DNA of 64,000 nucleotides from Propionivibrio dicarboxylicus (GCA_945902805.1 CAMDMZ010000012.1:44692-108691); one strand, 5' to 3'. Positions 1-10,333 are shown, counted from the first letter of the stretch. Notes: generated by a model from the sequence alone, not told the origin. Numbers and translations: made by a program.

Positions 1-582
1 CCGGGGCGAGCGCCCGCCGTCGTGCCGATACCACTGGGTTGTCCAGTTCATCGCACCCATCAGGAAAAGGCGGGTTAACGCGCTGTCGTCGGTAAGTGCG
101 CCGTCCGTTTTCAGTTCTTTCAGCACGGCCTGCCAAAGTCCTTCATAGGCGTCCTTGAGGCGGATCACTTCGTCCTGTGCCTCGGCGTCCAGATGGCGGC
201 TTTCGTGCAGTAGCGTGGCAGCGATGTCGCGGCCTTCGTCGCCGAGCAGGACATTAAGATGTGCCGTCAGCATGGCTTCAAAACGCGCCCGTGGCGCCTT
301 GTTGCTGGCAGCCGGCTTCGCCACAGCGGCATGGATGGTGGCGATGCCGTCAAGGGCTACCGTACGCAGGATATCCTGCTTGGATTTGAAGTGATAAAAC
401 GGCGAGCCGGAGCGCATGTTGACGGCATCGGCGATGTCGCGGATGGTGGTTGCCGAGTAGCCCTTTTCGCGGAACAGGCGACCGGCTGCACGCACGAGCT
501 CGCTACGGCGATTGGTCTCTTCGCCTTGAAAAGTCGGTTCTGGTGATACGGAGACAGGTGCCTTCTTGACGACGCGCGCCAT
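1..582 (-). CDS. TetR-family transcriptional regulator (3' end cut by window edge)
   Basis: This is a DNA-binding repressor of the TetR family. The N-terminal helix-turn-helix is clear (LFREKGYSATTIRDIADAV, then SGSPFYHFKSKQDIL). The ATG at 582 shares one base with the stop of the upstream acyl-CoA dehydrogenase (TGATG), so the two are translationally coupled. 194 codons are visible and no stop is reached. TetR proteins are usually about 200 residues, so only the last few are likely missing. Residues 12-19 (VSPEPTFQ) are encoded by a copy of the dispersed 26-bp repeat, in the flexible tail before the DNA-binding domain. The likely target is the palindrome at 2299-2316, which would make it a local regulator of fatty-acid or acyl-CoA catabolism (inference). 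Confidence 0.9.
   Translation of the reverse strand, partial: MARVVKKAPVSVSPEPTFQGEETNRRSELVRAAGRLFREKGYSATTIRDIADAVNMRSGSPFYHFKSKQDILRTVALDGIATIHAAVAKPAASNKAPRARFEAMLTAHLNVLLGDEGRDIAATLLHESRHLDAEAQDEVIRLKDAYEGLWQAVLKELKTDGALTDDSALTRLFLMGAMNWTTQWYRHDGGRSPR
529..552 (-). repeat. Dispersed 26-bp repeat, copy 1 (degenerate, inside tetR)
   Basis: Read on the minus strand it is CCGTATCACCAG followed by AACCGACTTTTCA. It is translated in frame as VSPEPTF near the N-terminus of the TetR protein. The TCACCAGAACCGA variant is shared with the copy in thiL (61789), suggesting a subfamily. Confidence 0.7.
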
Positions 583-2240
583 CAGCTTTGCTCCGGTAGC
601 GAGCGCTGCAGAATCGTGGCGAAGTCCGTGGCCACATTCAGCGTACCGAAGGCGGCGCCCCAGTGGCCGGGCACCAGACGTGAGGCGCAGAATGCCTGCG
701 CGACCGGCTCCGGCGCGTGTTGCAAGAGCAGCGCGGCTTGCACTGCCAGCGCGATGCCTTGCGTCAGGGTGCGCGCATCGGCTTCGGTGGGGGTGCGCAA
801 GGCATTCTTGAGTCGTTCAACGTAAGCATCAAAGGCCGTATTGCATCCGAGGGCCGGCGCGATTTCGGCGATCAAAGCGTCGCCACAGCGCGGATGTTTC
901 GCCAGGGCGCGCAACACATCCAGCCCCATGACGTTGCCGGAACCTTCCCAGATCGAGTTCAATGGCATCTGGCGGTAGATGCGTGCCATCGGGCCGTCTT
1001 CGACATAACCGTTGCCGCCCCAGACTTCCATCGCCTCGCCGCCAAGGATAGTGCCGCGCTTGCAGATCCAATACTTCGCCGCCGGAGTGAGGATGCGGGC
1101 GAGCAGGCTCTGCTCTTCGTTGTCTTGTTGGTCGAACGCGCGCGCCAGACGCAGTGCCAGCGCCGTAGCCGCCTCGGATTCGAGCGCCAGATCGGCAAGG
1201 ACATTCCGCATTAGCGGCTGGTCGATCAGGCGCTTGCCGAATGCGCTGCGGTGGCGAGCATGATGGATCGCTTGCGTCACCGCAGCACGCATTAGTCCGG
1301 CAGTGCCGAGCGCACAATCCAGGCGCGTGTAGGTGCCCATTTCGAGTATGGTCGGCACGCCACGGCCCTCGGCACCGACGCGCCAGGCGCGCGCGCCCCA
1401 GAATTCGACCTCCGATCCCGCGTTGGAGCGATCACCCATCTTGTCTTTAAGGCGCTGGATACGGATCTCGTTCAACTGGCCTTCGGGCGTGAAGCGCGGC
1501 AGGAAAAAGCAAGTCAGGCCGCCGGGCGCCTGCGCCAGAATCAGGAAGGCGTCGCACATCGGCGCCGAAAAGAACCACTTGTGGCCCGTAATGCGGTACT
1601 CGTCGCCCCATTCCGATGCGCCGACCAGTTCCGCTCGCGTCGTGTTGGCGCGTACATCCGATCCGCCCTGCTTCTCGGTCATGCCCATGCCCATGGTCAC
1701 GCCGCGCTTTTGCAGGCCGGGGATGAAGCGTGCGTCGTAGTCGGGGGCCAGTACCTTCTCCACCCAGGCGGCGAGGGCCGGCTCGCGGCGCAGTGCCGGC
1801 ACCACCGCGTAGGTCATGGTGGTCGGGCAGAGCGTGCCGTCTTCAATCTCGGCGACCATCATGTAGAAGGCGGCGCGGGCGACGTGGACGCCGGCTTGCG
1901 AATCGGCCCATGGTCCACCGGAGGCGCCATGGCGCTTCAGGTAAGCCATCAGTTCGTGATAGGCCGGGTGAAACTCGACTTCGTCGCGGCGGTTGCCGAT
2001 GGCGTCGAAGAGTTTCAAGGTCGGCAGATACCTGTTTGCCGCGGCGCCCAGCGCCATCATTTCGGCACTGCCCAATTCGCCACCGCGGGCCAGCAACCCA
2101 TCTGCGGCCCAGGCCGCGCCTTCGCGCGTCACGGCTTCCTGCAACGGCAGATTGCCAGCATAGAGGTTGACGTTTTCCAGGGGTGGCGCCTGGTTGACGA
2201 CTTCATGGGTGGCGGACAGAAGCGGGTGCTGGGTTGTCAT
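582..2240 (-). CDS. AidB-like acyl-CoA dehydrogenase
   Basis: This is a flavin-dependent acyl-CoA dehydrogenase of the AidB/isovaleryl-CoA dehydrogenase branch. Its length (552 residues) fits the extended AidB class (E. coli AidB is about 541) rather than the roughly 380-residue classical enzymes. Visible features are the N-terminal AidB-type region (NLYAGNLPLQEAV), MTEKQGGSDVRANTT around the FAD/substrate loop, ITGHKWFFSAPMCDAF, and WEGSGNVMGLDVLRAL near the C-terminus. An ATG at 2249 is also possible. I prefer 2240 because GGAG lies 10 nt upstream of it but only 1 nt from the first. The gene is divergent from the beta-oxidation operon and coupled to a TetR gene. Its substrate is unknown; a role in acyl-CoA breakdown is inferred from context. 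Confidence 0.88.
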   Translation of the reverse strand: MTTQHPLLSATHEVVNQAPPLENVNLYAGNLPLQEAVTREGAAWAADGLLARGGELGSAEMMALGAAANRYLPTLKLFDAIGNRRDEVEFHPAYHELMAYLKRHGASGGPWADSQAGVHVARAAFYMMVAEIEDGTLCPTTMTYAVVPALRREPALAAWVEKVLAPDYDARFIPGLQKRGVTMGMGMTEKQGGSDVRANTTRAELVGASEWGDEYRITGHKWFFSAPMCDAFLILAQAPGGLTCFFLPRFTPEGQLNEIRIQRLKDKMGDRSNAGSEVEFWGARAWRVGAEGRGVPTILEMGTYTRLDCALGTAGLMRAAVTQAIHHARHRSAFGKRLIDQPLMRNVLADLALESEAATALALRLARAFDQQDNEEQSLLARILTPAAKYWICKRGTILGGEAMEVWGGNGYVEDGPMARIYRQMPLNSIWEGSGNVMGLDVLRALAKHPRCGDALIAEIAPALGCNTAFDAYVERLKNALRTPTEADARTLTQGIALAVQAALLLQHAPEPVAQAFCASRLVPGHWGAAFGTLNVATDFATILQRSLPEQS

Positions 2241-2298
2241 GGGTGACATGCTCCGGGAGTAAGCGCCGTGTATTCTTGTTTAGAGTTCGTCGCCTAGT

Positions 2299-2316
2299 CA
2301 AGCAAGCACTTGCTTG
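2299..2316. promoter_or_regulatory. 18-bp palindromic operator candidate in the divergent fatty-acid promoter region
   Basis: CAAGCAAG, a two-base spacer (CA), then CTTGCTTG: a perfect 8-bp inverted repeat. It lies between the divergent aidB-like/tetR pair and the acyl-CoA dehydrogenase operon. TetR-family repressors bind palindromes of this size, so it is the obvious binding site for the TetR protein encoded at 1-582 (inference). Confidence 0.65.
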
Positions 2317-2410
2317 GTAAGATCAAAAACACGTTTGCGCTTTACTCCGCAATTACGCCGCAGTTCTGCGCCGTTTCTTTCTCCGATCGTCCTGCCATCG
2401 AGGTGCCATC

Positions 2411-3556
2411 ATGTCCCTTTCCGTCCCCCGTACGCTGTTTTCCGAAGATCACGAAGCTTTCCGCGATACCGTCCGTCGCTTCATGGAGCAAGAGGTGGTA
2501 CCGCATCACGACCGCTGGGAAGAGCAGCATTTTGTCGACCGCGAAGCCTGGCTCAAGGCCGGCGAAAACGGTTTCTTGTGTGCCTCGATGCCCGAGGAGT
2601 ACGGCGGCGTCGGCGTTGATCGCTTGTTCTCGATGATCGTCATGGAAGAGTGCGCCCGCGTCAATGCCACCGGCCTGGGCTGGGGGCTGCACTCAGAAAT
2701 CGTCGCGCCCTACATCCTGCATTACGGCAGTGATTTTCTGAAACAGAAATACTTGCCCAAGATGGCTACCGGCGAGATGATCGGCTCGATTGCCATGACC
2801 GAGCCGGCCGCTGGTTCCGACCTGCAGGGCATCCGCACCACGGCCGTCAAGGATGGTGACGACTACATCCTGAATGGTTCCAAGATCTTCATCACCAATG
2901 GCTATATGTGTGATCTCGCGGTCGTGGTCGCCAAGACCGCGCCTGAGAAGGGGGCAAAGGGAACCAGCCTGTTTGTCGTCGATACCTCGATGCCGGGCTT
3001 TACCAAGGGCAAGCCGCTGAAGAAGGCCGGCATGAAGGCGCAGGACACCTGCGAACTGTATTTCGACAACGTGCGCGTGCCCGCCGCCAACCTGCTCGGC
3101 CAGGAAAACAACGGCTTCATCTACCTGATGCAGGAACTGCCATGGGAGCGCATGCAGATCGCCGTGATCAGCGTGTCCTCGGCCGAAGCGGCGATTGAAT
3201 GGACCGTGCAATACACACAGGAACGCAAAGCCTTCGGTCAGGAGATCGGGAAGTTTCAGAACACCCGCTTCAAGCTCGCCGAGATGAAGACCGAAGTGCA
3301 GATCGCGCGTGTTTTCGTCGATCGTTGCATGGAACTGCTGCTGGAAGAAAAGCTCGACCCGGCGACCGCCTCGATGGCCAAGTACTGGTGCTCGGATCTG
3401 CAGTTCAAGGTGATGGACGAGTGCGTCCAGCTCTTCGGCGGTTACGGCTACATGTGGGAATACCCGATTACCCGTGCCTGGGCCGATGCCCGCGTGCAGC
3501 GTATCTACGGCGGCACCAACGAGATCATGAAAGAACTGATCTCGCGGAGCCTGTAA
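2411..3556 (+). CDS. Acyl-CoA dehydrogenase (long-chain/isovaleryl-type catalytic base)
   Basis: This FAD enzyme catalyses the first step of beta-oxidation, acyl-CoA to trans-2-enoyl-CoA. At 381 residues it has the standard family length. MTEPAAGSDLQGIRT and the following NGSKIFITNG are signature blocks, and YGGTNEIMKELI closes the C-terminal domain. In medium-chain enzymes the base is a glutamate in the C-terminal loop (YEGT). Here that position is glycine (YGGT), while LPWERM carries a glutamate where long-chain and isovaleryl enzymes have theirs. A GAGGTG ribosome site lies 7 nt before the ATG. It is the first gene of an operon with thiolase (5-base gap) and the fused hydratase/dehydrogenase. 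Confidence 0.93.
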   Translation: MSLSVPRTLFSEDHEAFRDTVRRFMEQEVVPHHDRWEEQHFVDREAWLKAGENGFLCASMPEEYGGVGVDRLFSMIVMEECARVNATGLGWGLHSEIVAPYILHYGSDFLKQKYLPKMATGEMIGSIAMTEPAAGSDLQGIRTTAVKDGDDYILNGSKIFITNGYMCDLAVVVAKTAPEKGAKGTSLFVVDTSMPGFTKGKPLKKAGMKAQDTCELYFDNVRVPAANLLGQENNGFIYLMQELPWERMQIAVISVSSAEAAIEWTVQYTQERKAFGQEIGKFQNTRFKLAEMKTEVQIARVFVDRCMELLLEEKLDPATASMAKYWCSDLQFKVMDECVQLFGGYGYMWEYPITRAWADARVQRIYGGTNEIMKELISRSL

Positions 3557-3561
3557 GACTC

Positions 3562-4770
3562 ATGGCCGATGCCTACATCTTCGACGCCGTGCGTACGCCG
3601 CGCGGCAAGGGCCGCAAGGACGGTGCGCTGCATTCGGTGACACCCATCGAACTGGCCGCCACTGCATTGCGCGCACTGCGTGACCGCAATCAACTGGATA
3701 CTGCGTTTGTGGATGATGTCGTGCTCGGTTGCGTCGAGCCGGTCGCTGAGCAGGGCGCCTGCATCGCGCGTGTTGCAGCGCTGTATGCCGACTACGCCAT
3801 CAGCGCGCCCGGCGTGACGGTCAGCCGTTTTTGCGCTTCGGGCCTGGAAGCCTGCAACCAGGCAGCGGCGCAGGTGATGTCCGGCCAGGCAGATCTGGTG
3901 GTCGGCGGCGGCGTGGAATCGATGTCGCGTGTGCCGATGTTCTCCTCGGGCGGTGCCTGGCCGACCGATCCGCAAGTCGCCGCCAAAACCTACTTCACAC
4001 CACAGGGCATCTCGGCCGACCTGATCGCCACCAAGTGGGGCATGTCGCGCACGGACGTCGACGCTTATGCCGTCGAATCGCAACGCCGCGCCAAGGCGGC
4101 CTGGGATGACAAACGCTTCGCCAGATCCATCGTCCCGGTGTGGGACATCAATGGCCAGATCATCCTCGATCGCGACGAATACATGCGGCCTGAAACCACC
4201 CTCGACACGCTGGCAACGCTCAAGCCGGCATTCCAGGAACAAGGCGAAAAGTACGGCTTCGATTCGGTCATCCTGCAACGTTATCCGGAAGTCGAGCGCA
4301 TCAATCATGTACATCACGCAGGCAACAGCTCCGGGATCGTCGATGGTGCTGCCGCCGTGCTGTTCGGCACGAAGGAGATGGGCGAGCGCCTCGGCCTCAA
4401 GCCCCGTGCGCGCATCCGCAGCTTTGCCTCGGTGGGTTCGGAGCCCGCCATCATGCTGACCGGCCCCAGCTATGCGGCCGAAAAAGCACTCAAGCGCGCA
4501 GGCATGAATGTGAGCGATATCGATCTCTTCGAGCTCAACGAAGCCTTCGCCGCCGTGGTAATGCGCTTCATGCAGGTGCTGGATGTCAGCCACGACAAGA
4601 TGAACGTGAATGGCGGCGCCATCGCCATGGGTCATCCGCTCGGCGCCACCGGTGCCATGATCCTCGGCACCGTGCTCGACGAACTCGAGCGCCGGGATTT
4701 ATCCACCGGACTTGTGACACTCTGCGTTGGCGCCGGCATGGGCACCGCCACTGTCATCGAAAGGATTTGA
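3562..4770 (+). CDS. Acetyl-CoA acyltransferase (thiolase)
   Basis: Thiolase cleaves 3-ketoacyl-CoA to acetyl-CoA plus a shortened acyl-CoA. The 402-residue product has the nucleophilic cysteine in [13 protein letters not shown] (C91), the NEAFA motif, the histidine motif [15 protein letters not shown], and the second catalytic cysteine in [11 protein letters not shown]. Start is the ATG at 3562, giving the typical [16 protein letters not shown]-terminus; upstream in-frame codons belong to another frame of the preceding gene. It lies 5 nt after the acyl-CoA dehydrogenase and ends 1 nt before the fused beta-oxidation enzyme, so translation is probably coupled. The family fit is FadA/FadI-like; chain-length preference cannot be read from the sequence. 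Confidence 0.94.
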   Translation: MADAYIFDAVRTPRGKGRKDGALHSVTPIELAATALRALRDRNQLDTAFVDDVVLGCVEPVAEQGACIARVAALYADYAISAPGVTVSRFCASGLEACNQAAAQVMSGQADLVVGGGVESMSRVPMFSSGGAWPTDPQVAAKTYFTPQGISADLIATKWGMSRTDVDAYAVESQRRAKAAWDDKRFARSIVPVWDINGQIILDRDEYMRPETTLDTLATLKPAFQEQGEKYGFDSVILQRYPEVERINHVHHAGNSSGIVDGAAAVLFGTKEMGERLGLKPRARIRSFASVGSEPAIMLTGPSYAAEKALKRAGMNVSDIDLFELNEAFAAVVMRFMQVLDVSHDKMNVNGGAIAMGHPLGATGAMILGTVLDELERRDLSTGLVTLCVGAGMGTATVIERI

Positions 4771-4771
4771 G

Positions 4772-6916
4772 ATGCTGAGCTATTCCGTCGATGGCAATGG
4801 CATTGCCACACTTGAATTCGACTATCCGGGCAAGTCACAGAACATCCTCAATGCCGCCTCAATGATAGCCATCGGCGAGGCGGTAAAGAAAGCGCTGGCC
4901 GATCCGTCGGTCAAAGGCATCCTGCTCGCTTCGGCCAAGAAAGACTTTGTCGCCGGAGGCGACCTGGCCGAGATGCTTGCCAATCCAGATGCCGCGAATG
5001 TCGCTGCCGGTATCACCGAGTGGCATAAGGTGGCTCGCGCGATGGAGACCGGTGGCAAGCCGGTGGCTGCCGCGCTGAATGGCTCGGCACTGGGCGGCGG
5101 GCTGGAGCTCGCCCTGTTCTGCCACTACCGCGTCGCGGCCGACAACCCCAAGGCGCGTTTTGGTTTTCCCGAAGTGACGTTGGGTCTGTTGCCCGGCGCT
5201 GGCGGTACCCAGCGCACACCGCGCCTGATCGGCATCCAGCCCTCGGTGCCGTTACTGCTCGAAGGCAAGCGGCTCAAAGCGGCGGACGCGCACAAGGCCG
5301 GGTTGATCCATGCCATCGTGGCGGCCGGTACTGAGCGCGATGCCGCTCGCCATTGGCTGCTCGGCGAAGGACAGACTAACGCCCAACAGCCGTGGGATCG
5401 AAAGGGATTTAAGATTCCTGGCGGTGGCGTGATGACGCCCGCCGGCATGCAGTTCTTTACCGGCGCCAACGCCATGCTGCGTGAAAAGACCTACGGCAAC
5501 TACCCGGCGCCGAAGCACATCCTTTCCTGCCTGTTCGAAGGGCTACAGGTCGACATCGACACCGGGCTCAAGATCGAGACGCGCTACTTCGCCAGCCTGG
5601 TTGCCAGCGCGGAAGCCAAGAACATGATCCGCAGCCTGTTCTTCGGCATGCAGGATGCCAACAAACTGGCCTCGCGTCCTGCAGATGTTCCGGTGCAGAA
5701 GTACTCCCGGATCGGCATGCTCGGTGCCGGCATGATGGGCGCCGGGATTGCAATGAGCACCTCCGTCGCCGGAATCGACGTCGTGCTGCTCGATACGACG
5801 CAGGAAGCGGCCGACAAGGGCAAGGCCTACGCCGTGAAGCAGTGGAACAAACAGGTCGAGCGCGGGCGCATGTCGGCCGACCAAGCTGCCGCCTTGGCCG
5901 CACGCATTCACCCGACCGCAGATTACGCCGACCTGAACGGTTGCGAACTGGTGGTCGAAGCCGTGTTCGAAAAGCGCGAAATCAAGGCCGACGTGACGCA
6001 GAAGGCCGAAGCGATGATCGCCAACGATGCCATTTTCGCTTCCAACACCTCGACCCTACCGATTACCGGCCTCGCTGAAGCTTCGGTCCGCCCTGCCAAC
6101 TTCATCGGCCTGCATTTCTTCTCGCCGGCGGAGAAGATGCCGTTGGTCGAAATCATTGTCGGCCAGCAAACCTCGGACGCCACGCTGGCGCGCGCCATGG
6201 ACTTCGTCAAGGCCATCGGCAAGACCCCCATCGTGGTCAGCGATGCGCGTGGCTTCTACACCAGCCGCGTGTTCGGCACCTATGTCTCGGAAGGCATGGC
6301 CTTGCTCGAAGAAGGCTATCCGCCGGCGCTGATCGACAAGGCCGGACTCATCGCCGGCATGCCGGTCGGGCCGCTGGCGCTGGCCGATGAAGTCTCGATC
6401 GAACTGGTACACAAGATCGCCCAGCAGACCCGTGCGGATCAAGGCAGCGCTTATGCCGAACGCGCCGCCGATCGGGTTGCCGCCAAGATGGTCGCCGATC
6501 TCGGACGCCTGGGCCGAAAGTCCGGCGCCGGCTTCTACGATTACCCGGCCGATGGTCCCAAACGCCTGTGGCCAGGGCTCACCGATCACTTCCCGCAAAA
6601 AGTCGGTGCTGGCGAGACGGCGGACGAAACCGTGCAGGAGCTCATCGAGCGACTGATTCTCGTCCAGTCGGCCGAAACCGTGCACTGCCTCGAGGAGGGC
6701 GTACTGCGCGCGCCAATCGACGCCGATGTAGGCGCCATTCTTGGTTGGGGTTACCCGGCGTTTCGTGGCGGACCGATCGGCTGGCTGCATACCTTGGGTC
6801 CGAAAGAGGCGGTCGCGAAGCTGGAACACCTGGCCGCGTTGCATGGCGCACGTTTCGCGCCGCCGGACATGCTTAAACATATGGCAACGAGCGGTGAGCG
6901 CTTTTATCCGCGGTGA
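4772..6916 (+). CDS. Fused enoyl-CoA hydratase / 3-hydroxyacyl-CoA dehydrogenase
   Basis: This bifunctional FadJ/FadB-type protein of 714 residues catalyses hydration of enoyl-CoA and NAD-dependent oxidation of the hydroxyacyl-CoA. The N-terminal crotonase domain (about 1-190) has both catalytic glutamates, E112 in GGGLELALF and E134 in GFPEVTLGLLPGAGGTQR. The dehydrogenase half begins with the dinucleotide fold GMLGAGMMGAGIAMS near residue 310 and carries LHFFSPAEKMPLVEII. An AAGGA ribosome site precedes the ATG, one base after the thiolase stop. Residues about 609-616 (QKVGAGETA) come from a copy of the dispersed repeat, between DHFP and DETVQELIERL in the C-terminal helical domain. Confidence 0.93.
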   Translation: MLSYSVDGNGIATLEFDYPGKSQNILNAASMIAIGEAVKKALADPSVKGILLASAKKDFVAGGDLAEMLANPDAANVAAGITEWHKVARAMETGGKPVAAALNGSALGGGLELALFCHYRVAADNPKARFGFPEVTLGLLPGAGGTQRTPRLIGIQPSVPLLLEGKRLKAADAHKAGLIHAIVAAGTERDAARHWLLGEGQTNAQQPWDRKGFKIPGGGVMTPAGMQFFTGANAMLREKTYGNYPAPKHILSCLFEGLQVDIDTGLKIETRYFASLVASAEAKNMIRSLFFGMQDANKLASRPADVPVQKYSRIGMLGAGMMGAGIAMSTSVAGIDVVLLDTTQEAADKGKAYAVKQWNKQVERGRMSADQAAALAARIHPTADYADLNGCELVVEAVFEKREIKADVTQKAEAMIANDAIFASNTSTLPITGLAEASVRPANFIGLHFFSPAEKMPLVEIIVGQQTSDATLARAMDFVKAIGKTPIVVSDARGFYTSRVFGTYVSEGMALLEEGYPPALIDKAGLIAGMPVGPLALADEVSIELVHKIAQQTRADQGSAYAERAADRVAAKMVADLGRLGRKSGAGFYDYPADGPKRLWPGLTDHFPQKVGAGETADETVQELIERLILVQSAETVHCLEEGVLRAPIDADVGAILGWGYPAFRGGPIGWLHTLGPKEAVAKLEHLAALHGARFAPPDMLKHMATSGERFYPR
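6596..6622 (-). repeat. Dispersed 26-bp repeat, copy 2 (inside the fused beta-oxidation gene)
   Basis: A perfect consensus copy on the minus strand. It is translated on the plus strand as QKVGAGETA in the C-terminal part of the hydratase/dehydrogenase. A weaker resemblance follows at 6937-6960 in the gap after the gene (see rejected list). Confidence 0.88.
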
Positions 6917-6982
6917 CGCCGTAGAAAACCGTTTCAAAAAAGTCGGCGATTGGCTCGACGGTTTCCGACAGCCAGGAGTCGC

Positions 6983-9900
6983 TCAGCGTGCCGGCTTCGC
7001 CAGCCACTTCAACAATGTGTCGTAAAGCCTGTCTGGATCGACCGGCTTGCTGATGTGGTCATCCATGCCGGCATCCAGGCAGACCTGACGATCCTCATCA
7101 AAGGCATTCGCCGTCATGGCCAGAATGGGGGTCCGGGCGTAACCGGGCAGCGCGCGGATTATCCGTGTTGCCTCGACCCCATTCATCTGCGGCATCTGCA
7201 TATCCATCAGGATCAGGTCATAGTGGCTGCGCTGCGCCATGGCGACCGCGACCCCGCCGTCCTCAGCCAGTTCCACGGTCAGACCGACATCTTCCAGCAG
7301 GCCGCGCGAAACCTCCTGGTTGACGGGTTCGTCTTCCGCCAGCAGGACGCGCGCCCCGGCATGACGGGTCTGGAGTTGCGCTTCTGCCGACTCCTTGGCA
7401 AAAGTCGGTGCTGGCGGGACGGCGTCCGTCGTCTTGCCCAGTCGCACGGTAAGCCAGAAGCGACTTCCCTGCCCCGGCGTGCTGGCGACGCCGACATCTC
7501 CCCCCATCAGTTCAGCCAGACGTCGGCTGATCACCAAGCCCAGGCCGGTACCGCCGTATTTTCGGGTCATTGAACCATCGGCCTGCTCGAACGCGGTAAA
7601 CAGGCGTTGCTGATCTTCCGGGCTGATGCCGATGCCGGTATCCAGCACCTCACAACGCAGCAACACATCGGCGGGAGTTTCTTCGAGCTTCACGATACGC
7701 ACGGTGATGGAGCCTTGGGCGGTGAACTTGACGGCGTTGCCGGTCAGATTGAGCAGAATCTGACCCAGGCGTAGCGGGTCGCCCATGAACGTTTGCCGGG
7801 CGATGGTCGATGGGAGATCAACCAGCAGGGTCAGCCCTTTTTCCGCAGCCCTCTGCCCGACCATGCTCATCAGGTTCTCCAGCACCAGACTGAACTTGAA
7901 GCTGACCCGCCCCAACGTGAGGCGTTCGGCCTCGATCTTGGAGATGTCCAGGATGTCATTGATGACGGAAAGCAGATGATGGGAGGCGTTGTCGATCTTG
8001 GTCAACTTATCCACCAGTTGTGGTTCGGTCGCCCGGCGCAGCGCCAGGCTGGTCATTCCCATGATGGCGTTCATGGGGGTGCGCAGTTCGTGACTCATGT
8101 TGGCCAGAAACTGGCTCTTGGCGCGATTGGCGGCTTCAGCAGCGTCCTTGGCGATGGAGAGTTCCGTCGTCCGTGTTTCGACCAGTTCTACAAGATGGTG
8201 ACGGTGTTGTTCGAGTTCCGCCTCGGCCTTCTTGCGCTCGGTAATGTCCTGCAGCAGCCCCGTGATGCGGACAACCCGCCCGCTGGCATCACGCTCCGGA
8301 AAGGCATTGACATAGCAGGTACGTTGCTCCCCGTCGGGGAGTTCCGCTATCAGTTCAAGCTGATAGGGCGTGCCATCACCCACTGCCTTGCTGACCGCAT
8401 CAAACAGCATTTGCGTGGATGCCGGCGTGTACAACTCGGCCTGTCCCTCCAGATTCGGGACACCCAGAGCCGGATCGCGGGCAAGAATCCGGAACATTTC
8501 AGGCGACCACGTCACACGATCGGTATCGACCTCCCACTCGAAGCTGGCCATGTGTGCCAAGCTTTCCGTACGTTCCATCATGGTCTTGTGGTGTTGCAGG
8601 GCTTCTTCGGCTTGCTTGCGCTTGGTGACATCATGGACGATGGAAAAAAGCAGCGACTTTCCGCCTGTTTCGACTGGCGTCGAATAGACCTCGACGTCGC
8701 GGATCTCGCCGGAAGCAAGGCGGTGCTGGAAGTTGAAATAGTTGCGCTCTTCGTGTAACGCTCTTTGCCGCTCCAAAGCAACGTTTTCGGGGGGCAGGGT
8801 ATTGATGTCGCTGATGCGCATGCCGACCAAGGGTTGTTGCACATAGCCGTAATAGGTAACGGCGGCCTGATTGGCGGCAACGATCTCGCCACTGGCCGGA
8901 TCGATGAGCAACATCACCGACTTGTTCTTTTCGAAGAAGTGACGGAACCGGGCTTCGCTTTCCTGTAATTGGCCAACGGTCGTGGCAAGCCGTGCGGCGC
9001 TACGCGACTGCATCATGAGGGTGAAGGCCAGCAGCAGGCTGACGCACAAGCCTGCTGCCAGGACCAGCTGCGAATTCGAAGTGCTCTGCGCCCCATTGAG
9101 GGTGGGTAGCGCAGATGCTGTCAGGAACCACGGTTGTCCGGCAATCTCCAATTTTCGACTGGCGCGGAATGGATTTGTCTGGTCGCTACCAACCGCCTCG
9201 TTCGAAAACAGCAATGACGCTGGTTCGGCAAGTTCGCCATCGTAGACCGAGAAGGCAATCCGACCGACAAGGCTCGGCAGGTCGCGTTCGATCAGGGAGG
9301 ACATCATGTCTTTCATCCGCAGTGGCGAATACGCCCAGCCAACGAGATCGTCCCGACGATGACTTTCACGGGTTGACGCCTGACCACCCATCGAATCACC
9401 ACGGTAGATTGGCTGATACAGCAGGACGCCGGGCTGGACATCCTGGTCGGTTTCCTGAACCAGGGTCACCCTGCCAGACAGGGCGACCGCGCCGCTCATC
9501 CAGGCTCGTTCCATCGCACGCTGCCGCACGGCTTCCGAGTACATGTCGTAGCCGAATGCCCGCTGGTTTCTCCAGTCGAAAGGTTCGAGATAGATGATGG
9601 AGGAGTAGTGCTGGCGCTCACCCGGAGGACGCACGACATAGTCCGGGAACCCTTCGGTGCGAATCGAGAGGAGGTGGTAGCCAAGTGCCTCGGGCGGGAT
9701 CAGCTTTGAAAAGCCTACGCCCTGTATACCGGGGTAACGCTCATCCAGTTTCAGTGAGGCGACGAAGACTTTGAATTCGGCACGCGATACCTCCCTGCCG
9801 GTCTGGCGATTGGCGGAAAACAGGCCGACCGCCCCGCGCAAAACCTGAGCGTTTGCCTTCATTCGCTGCCGGATGCTGTCTGCCGTTTGATCGAGCAGGA

Positions 9901-10063
9901 GTTCGAATTCGATTCGGGCGCTGTCCTCTTCCTGATGACGCACGACCTGCCACACCATGATGGTGAGCAAGATGCCGCCAAGCAACACCGCAGCGGGGCC
10001 AAGATAGCCCCTCATCCACGATATGCGTCTGGAACTCAAGCTATTCTCTGTAGCCAAGGCCAT
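6983..10063 (-). CDS. Hybrid sensor histidine kinase: CHASE, two PAS, HisKA, HATPase, receiver
   Basis: Membrane-bound hybrid kinase of about 1026 residues. A membrane helix near residues 17-38 is followed by a periplasmic CHASE domain ([37 protein letters not shown]), a second helix near 335-355, a PAS ([17 protein letters not shown]), a PAC-linked second PAS, and the kinase core. H658 in [11 protein letters not shown] is the phosphorylation site. ATPase glycine motifs include [17 protein letters not shown]. The C-terminal receiver has D954 in [13 protein letters not shown]. The codon at 10105 is TTG; I prefer the ATG at 10063, with a G-rich stretch upstream. Residues about 880-889 (DAVPPAPTF), in the linker between ATPase and receiver, are a dispersed-repeat copy. 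It is paralogous to the kinase at 24477. The ligand is unknown; CHASE domains bind small extracellular molecules. Confidence 0.92.
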   Translation of the reverse strand: MALATENSLSSRRISWMRGYLGPAAVLLGGILLTIMVWQVVRHQEEDSARIEFELLLDQTADSIRQRMKANAQVLRGAVGLFSANRQTGREVSRAEFKVFVASLKLDERYPGIQGVGFSKLIPPEALGYHLLSIRTEGFPDYVVRPPGERQHYSSIIYLEPFDWRNQRAFGYDMYSEAVRQRAMERAWMSGAVALSGRVTLVQETDQDVQPGVLLYQPIYRGDSMGGQASTRESHRRDDLVGWAYSPLRMKDMMSSLIERDLPSLVGRIAFSVYDGELAEPASLLFSNEAVGSDQTNPFRASRKLEIAGQPWFLTASALPTLNGAQSTSNSQLVLAAGLCVSLLLAFTLMMQSRSAARLATTVGQLQESEARFRHFFEKNKSVMLLIDPASGEIVAANQAAVTYYGYVQQPLVGMRISDINTLPPENVALERQRALHEERNYFNFQHRLASGEIRDVEVYSTPVETGGKSLLFSIVHDVTKRKQAEEALQHHKTMMERTESLAHMASFEWEVDTDRVTWSPEMFRILARDPALGVPNLEGQAELYTPASTQMLFDAVSKAVGDGTPYQLELIAELPDGEQRTCYVNAFPERDASGRVVRITGLLQDITERKKAEAELEQHRHHLVELVETRTTELSIAKDAAEAANRAKSQFLANMSHELRTPMNAIMGMTSLALRRATEPQLVDKLTKIDNASHHLLSVINDILDISKIEAERLTLGRVSFKFSLVLENLMSMVGQRAAEKGLTLLVDLPSTIARQTFMGDPLRLGQILLNLTGNAVKFTAQGSITVRIVKLEETPADVLLRCEVLDTGIGISPEDQQRLFTAFEQADGSMTRKYGGTGLGLVISRRLAELMGGDVGVASTPGQGSRFWLTVRLGKTTDAVPPAPTFAKESAEAQLQTRHAGARVLLAEDEPVNQEVSRGLLEDVGLTVELAEDGGVAVAMAQRSHYDLILMDMQMPQMNGVEATRIIRALPGYARTPILAMTANAFDEDRQVCLDAGMDDHISKPVDPDRLYDTLLKWLAKPAR
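7399..7424 (-). repeat. Dispersed 26-bp repeat, copy 3 (inside the CHASE hybrid kinase)
   Basis: Near-consensus on the minus strand, with CCC at the variable position and four T. It is translated in sense as AVPPAPTF in the linker before the receiver domain. The paralogous kinase at 24477 has an unrelated linker at the same place. Confidence 0.88.
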
Positions 10064-10279
10064 TCGAGCCCCCCAATTCACAGCCACTTCAGCTGCCCCC
10101 TTCAAGAGAAAGCATACTCTTTCCGCCTGGAGTTAGTATGTCTTTCGTAGTATTTCCACGAACGCTGGGAGCGTCGTTGTTATGTTCCTGAACGCCGGCA
10201 ATCAGGGACATTCCGGCTGTTCTGAAGGGCAGTCGTGGCTGGCTACGAATGACCGGAGTTGGCCGCTTGAAGCCATCCA

Positions 10280-10305
10280 CAAAAGTCGGTGCTGGCGGGA
10301 CGGCG
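10280..10305 (-). repeat. Dispersed 26-bp repeat, copy 4 (intergenic)
   Basis: Minus-strand copy with the same variant as copy 3 (GCCGTCCCGCCAG, CACCGACTTTTG). It lies in the 270-bp gap (10064-10333) between the CHASE kinase and the LysE-type exporter, 29 bp downstream of the exporter stop codon. I saw no other structured element in that gap. Confidence 0.88.
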
Positions 10306-10333
10306 GTTGCCGAGGAATTGCTAGGCGATTCGA

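Noticed and set aside
3505..4635. Long open frame on the minus strand opposite the thiolase gene
   Set aside because: It is a shadow of GC-rich coding sequence: the product shows no family motifs, whereas the plus strand encodes a complete thiolase.
6937..6960. Additional repeat copy after the fused beta-oxidation gene
   Set aside because: AAAAAGTCGG is followed by only a loose match to the other half; too degenerate to count with confidence.
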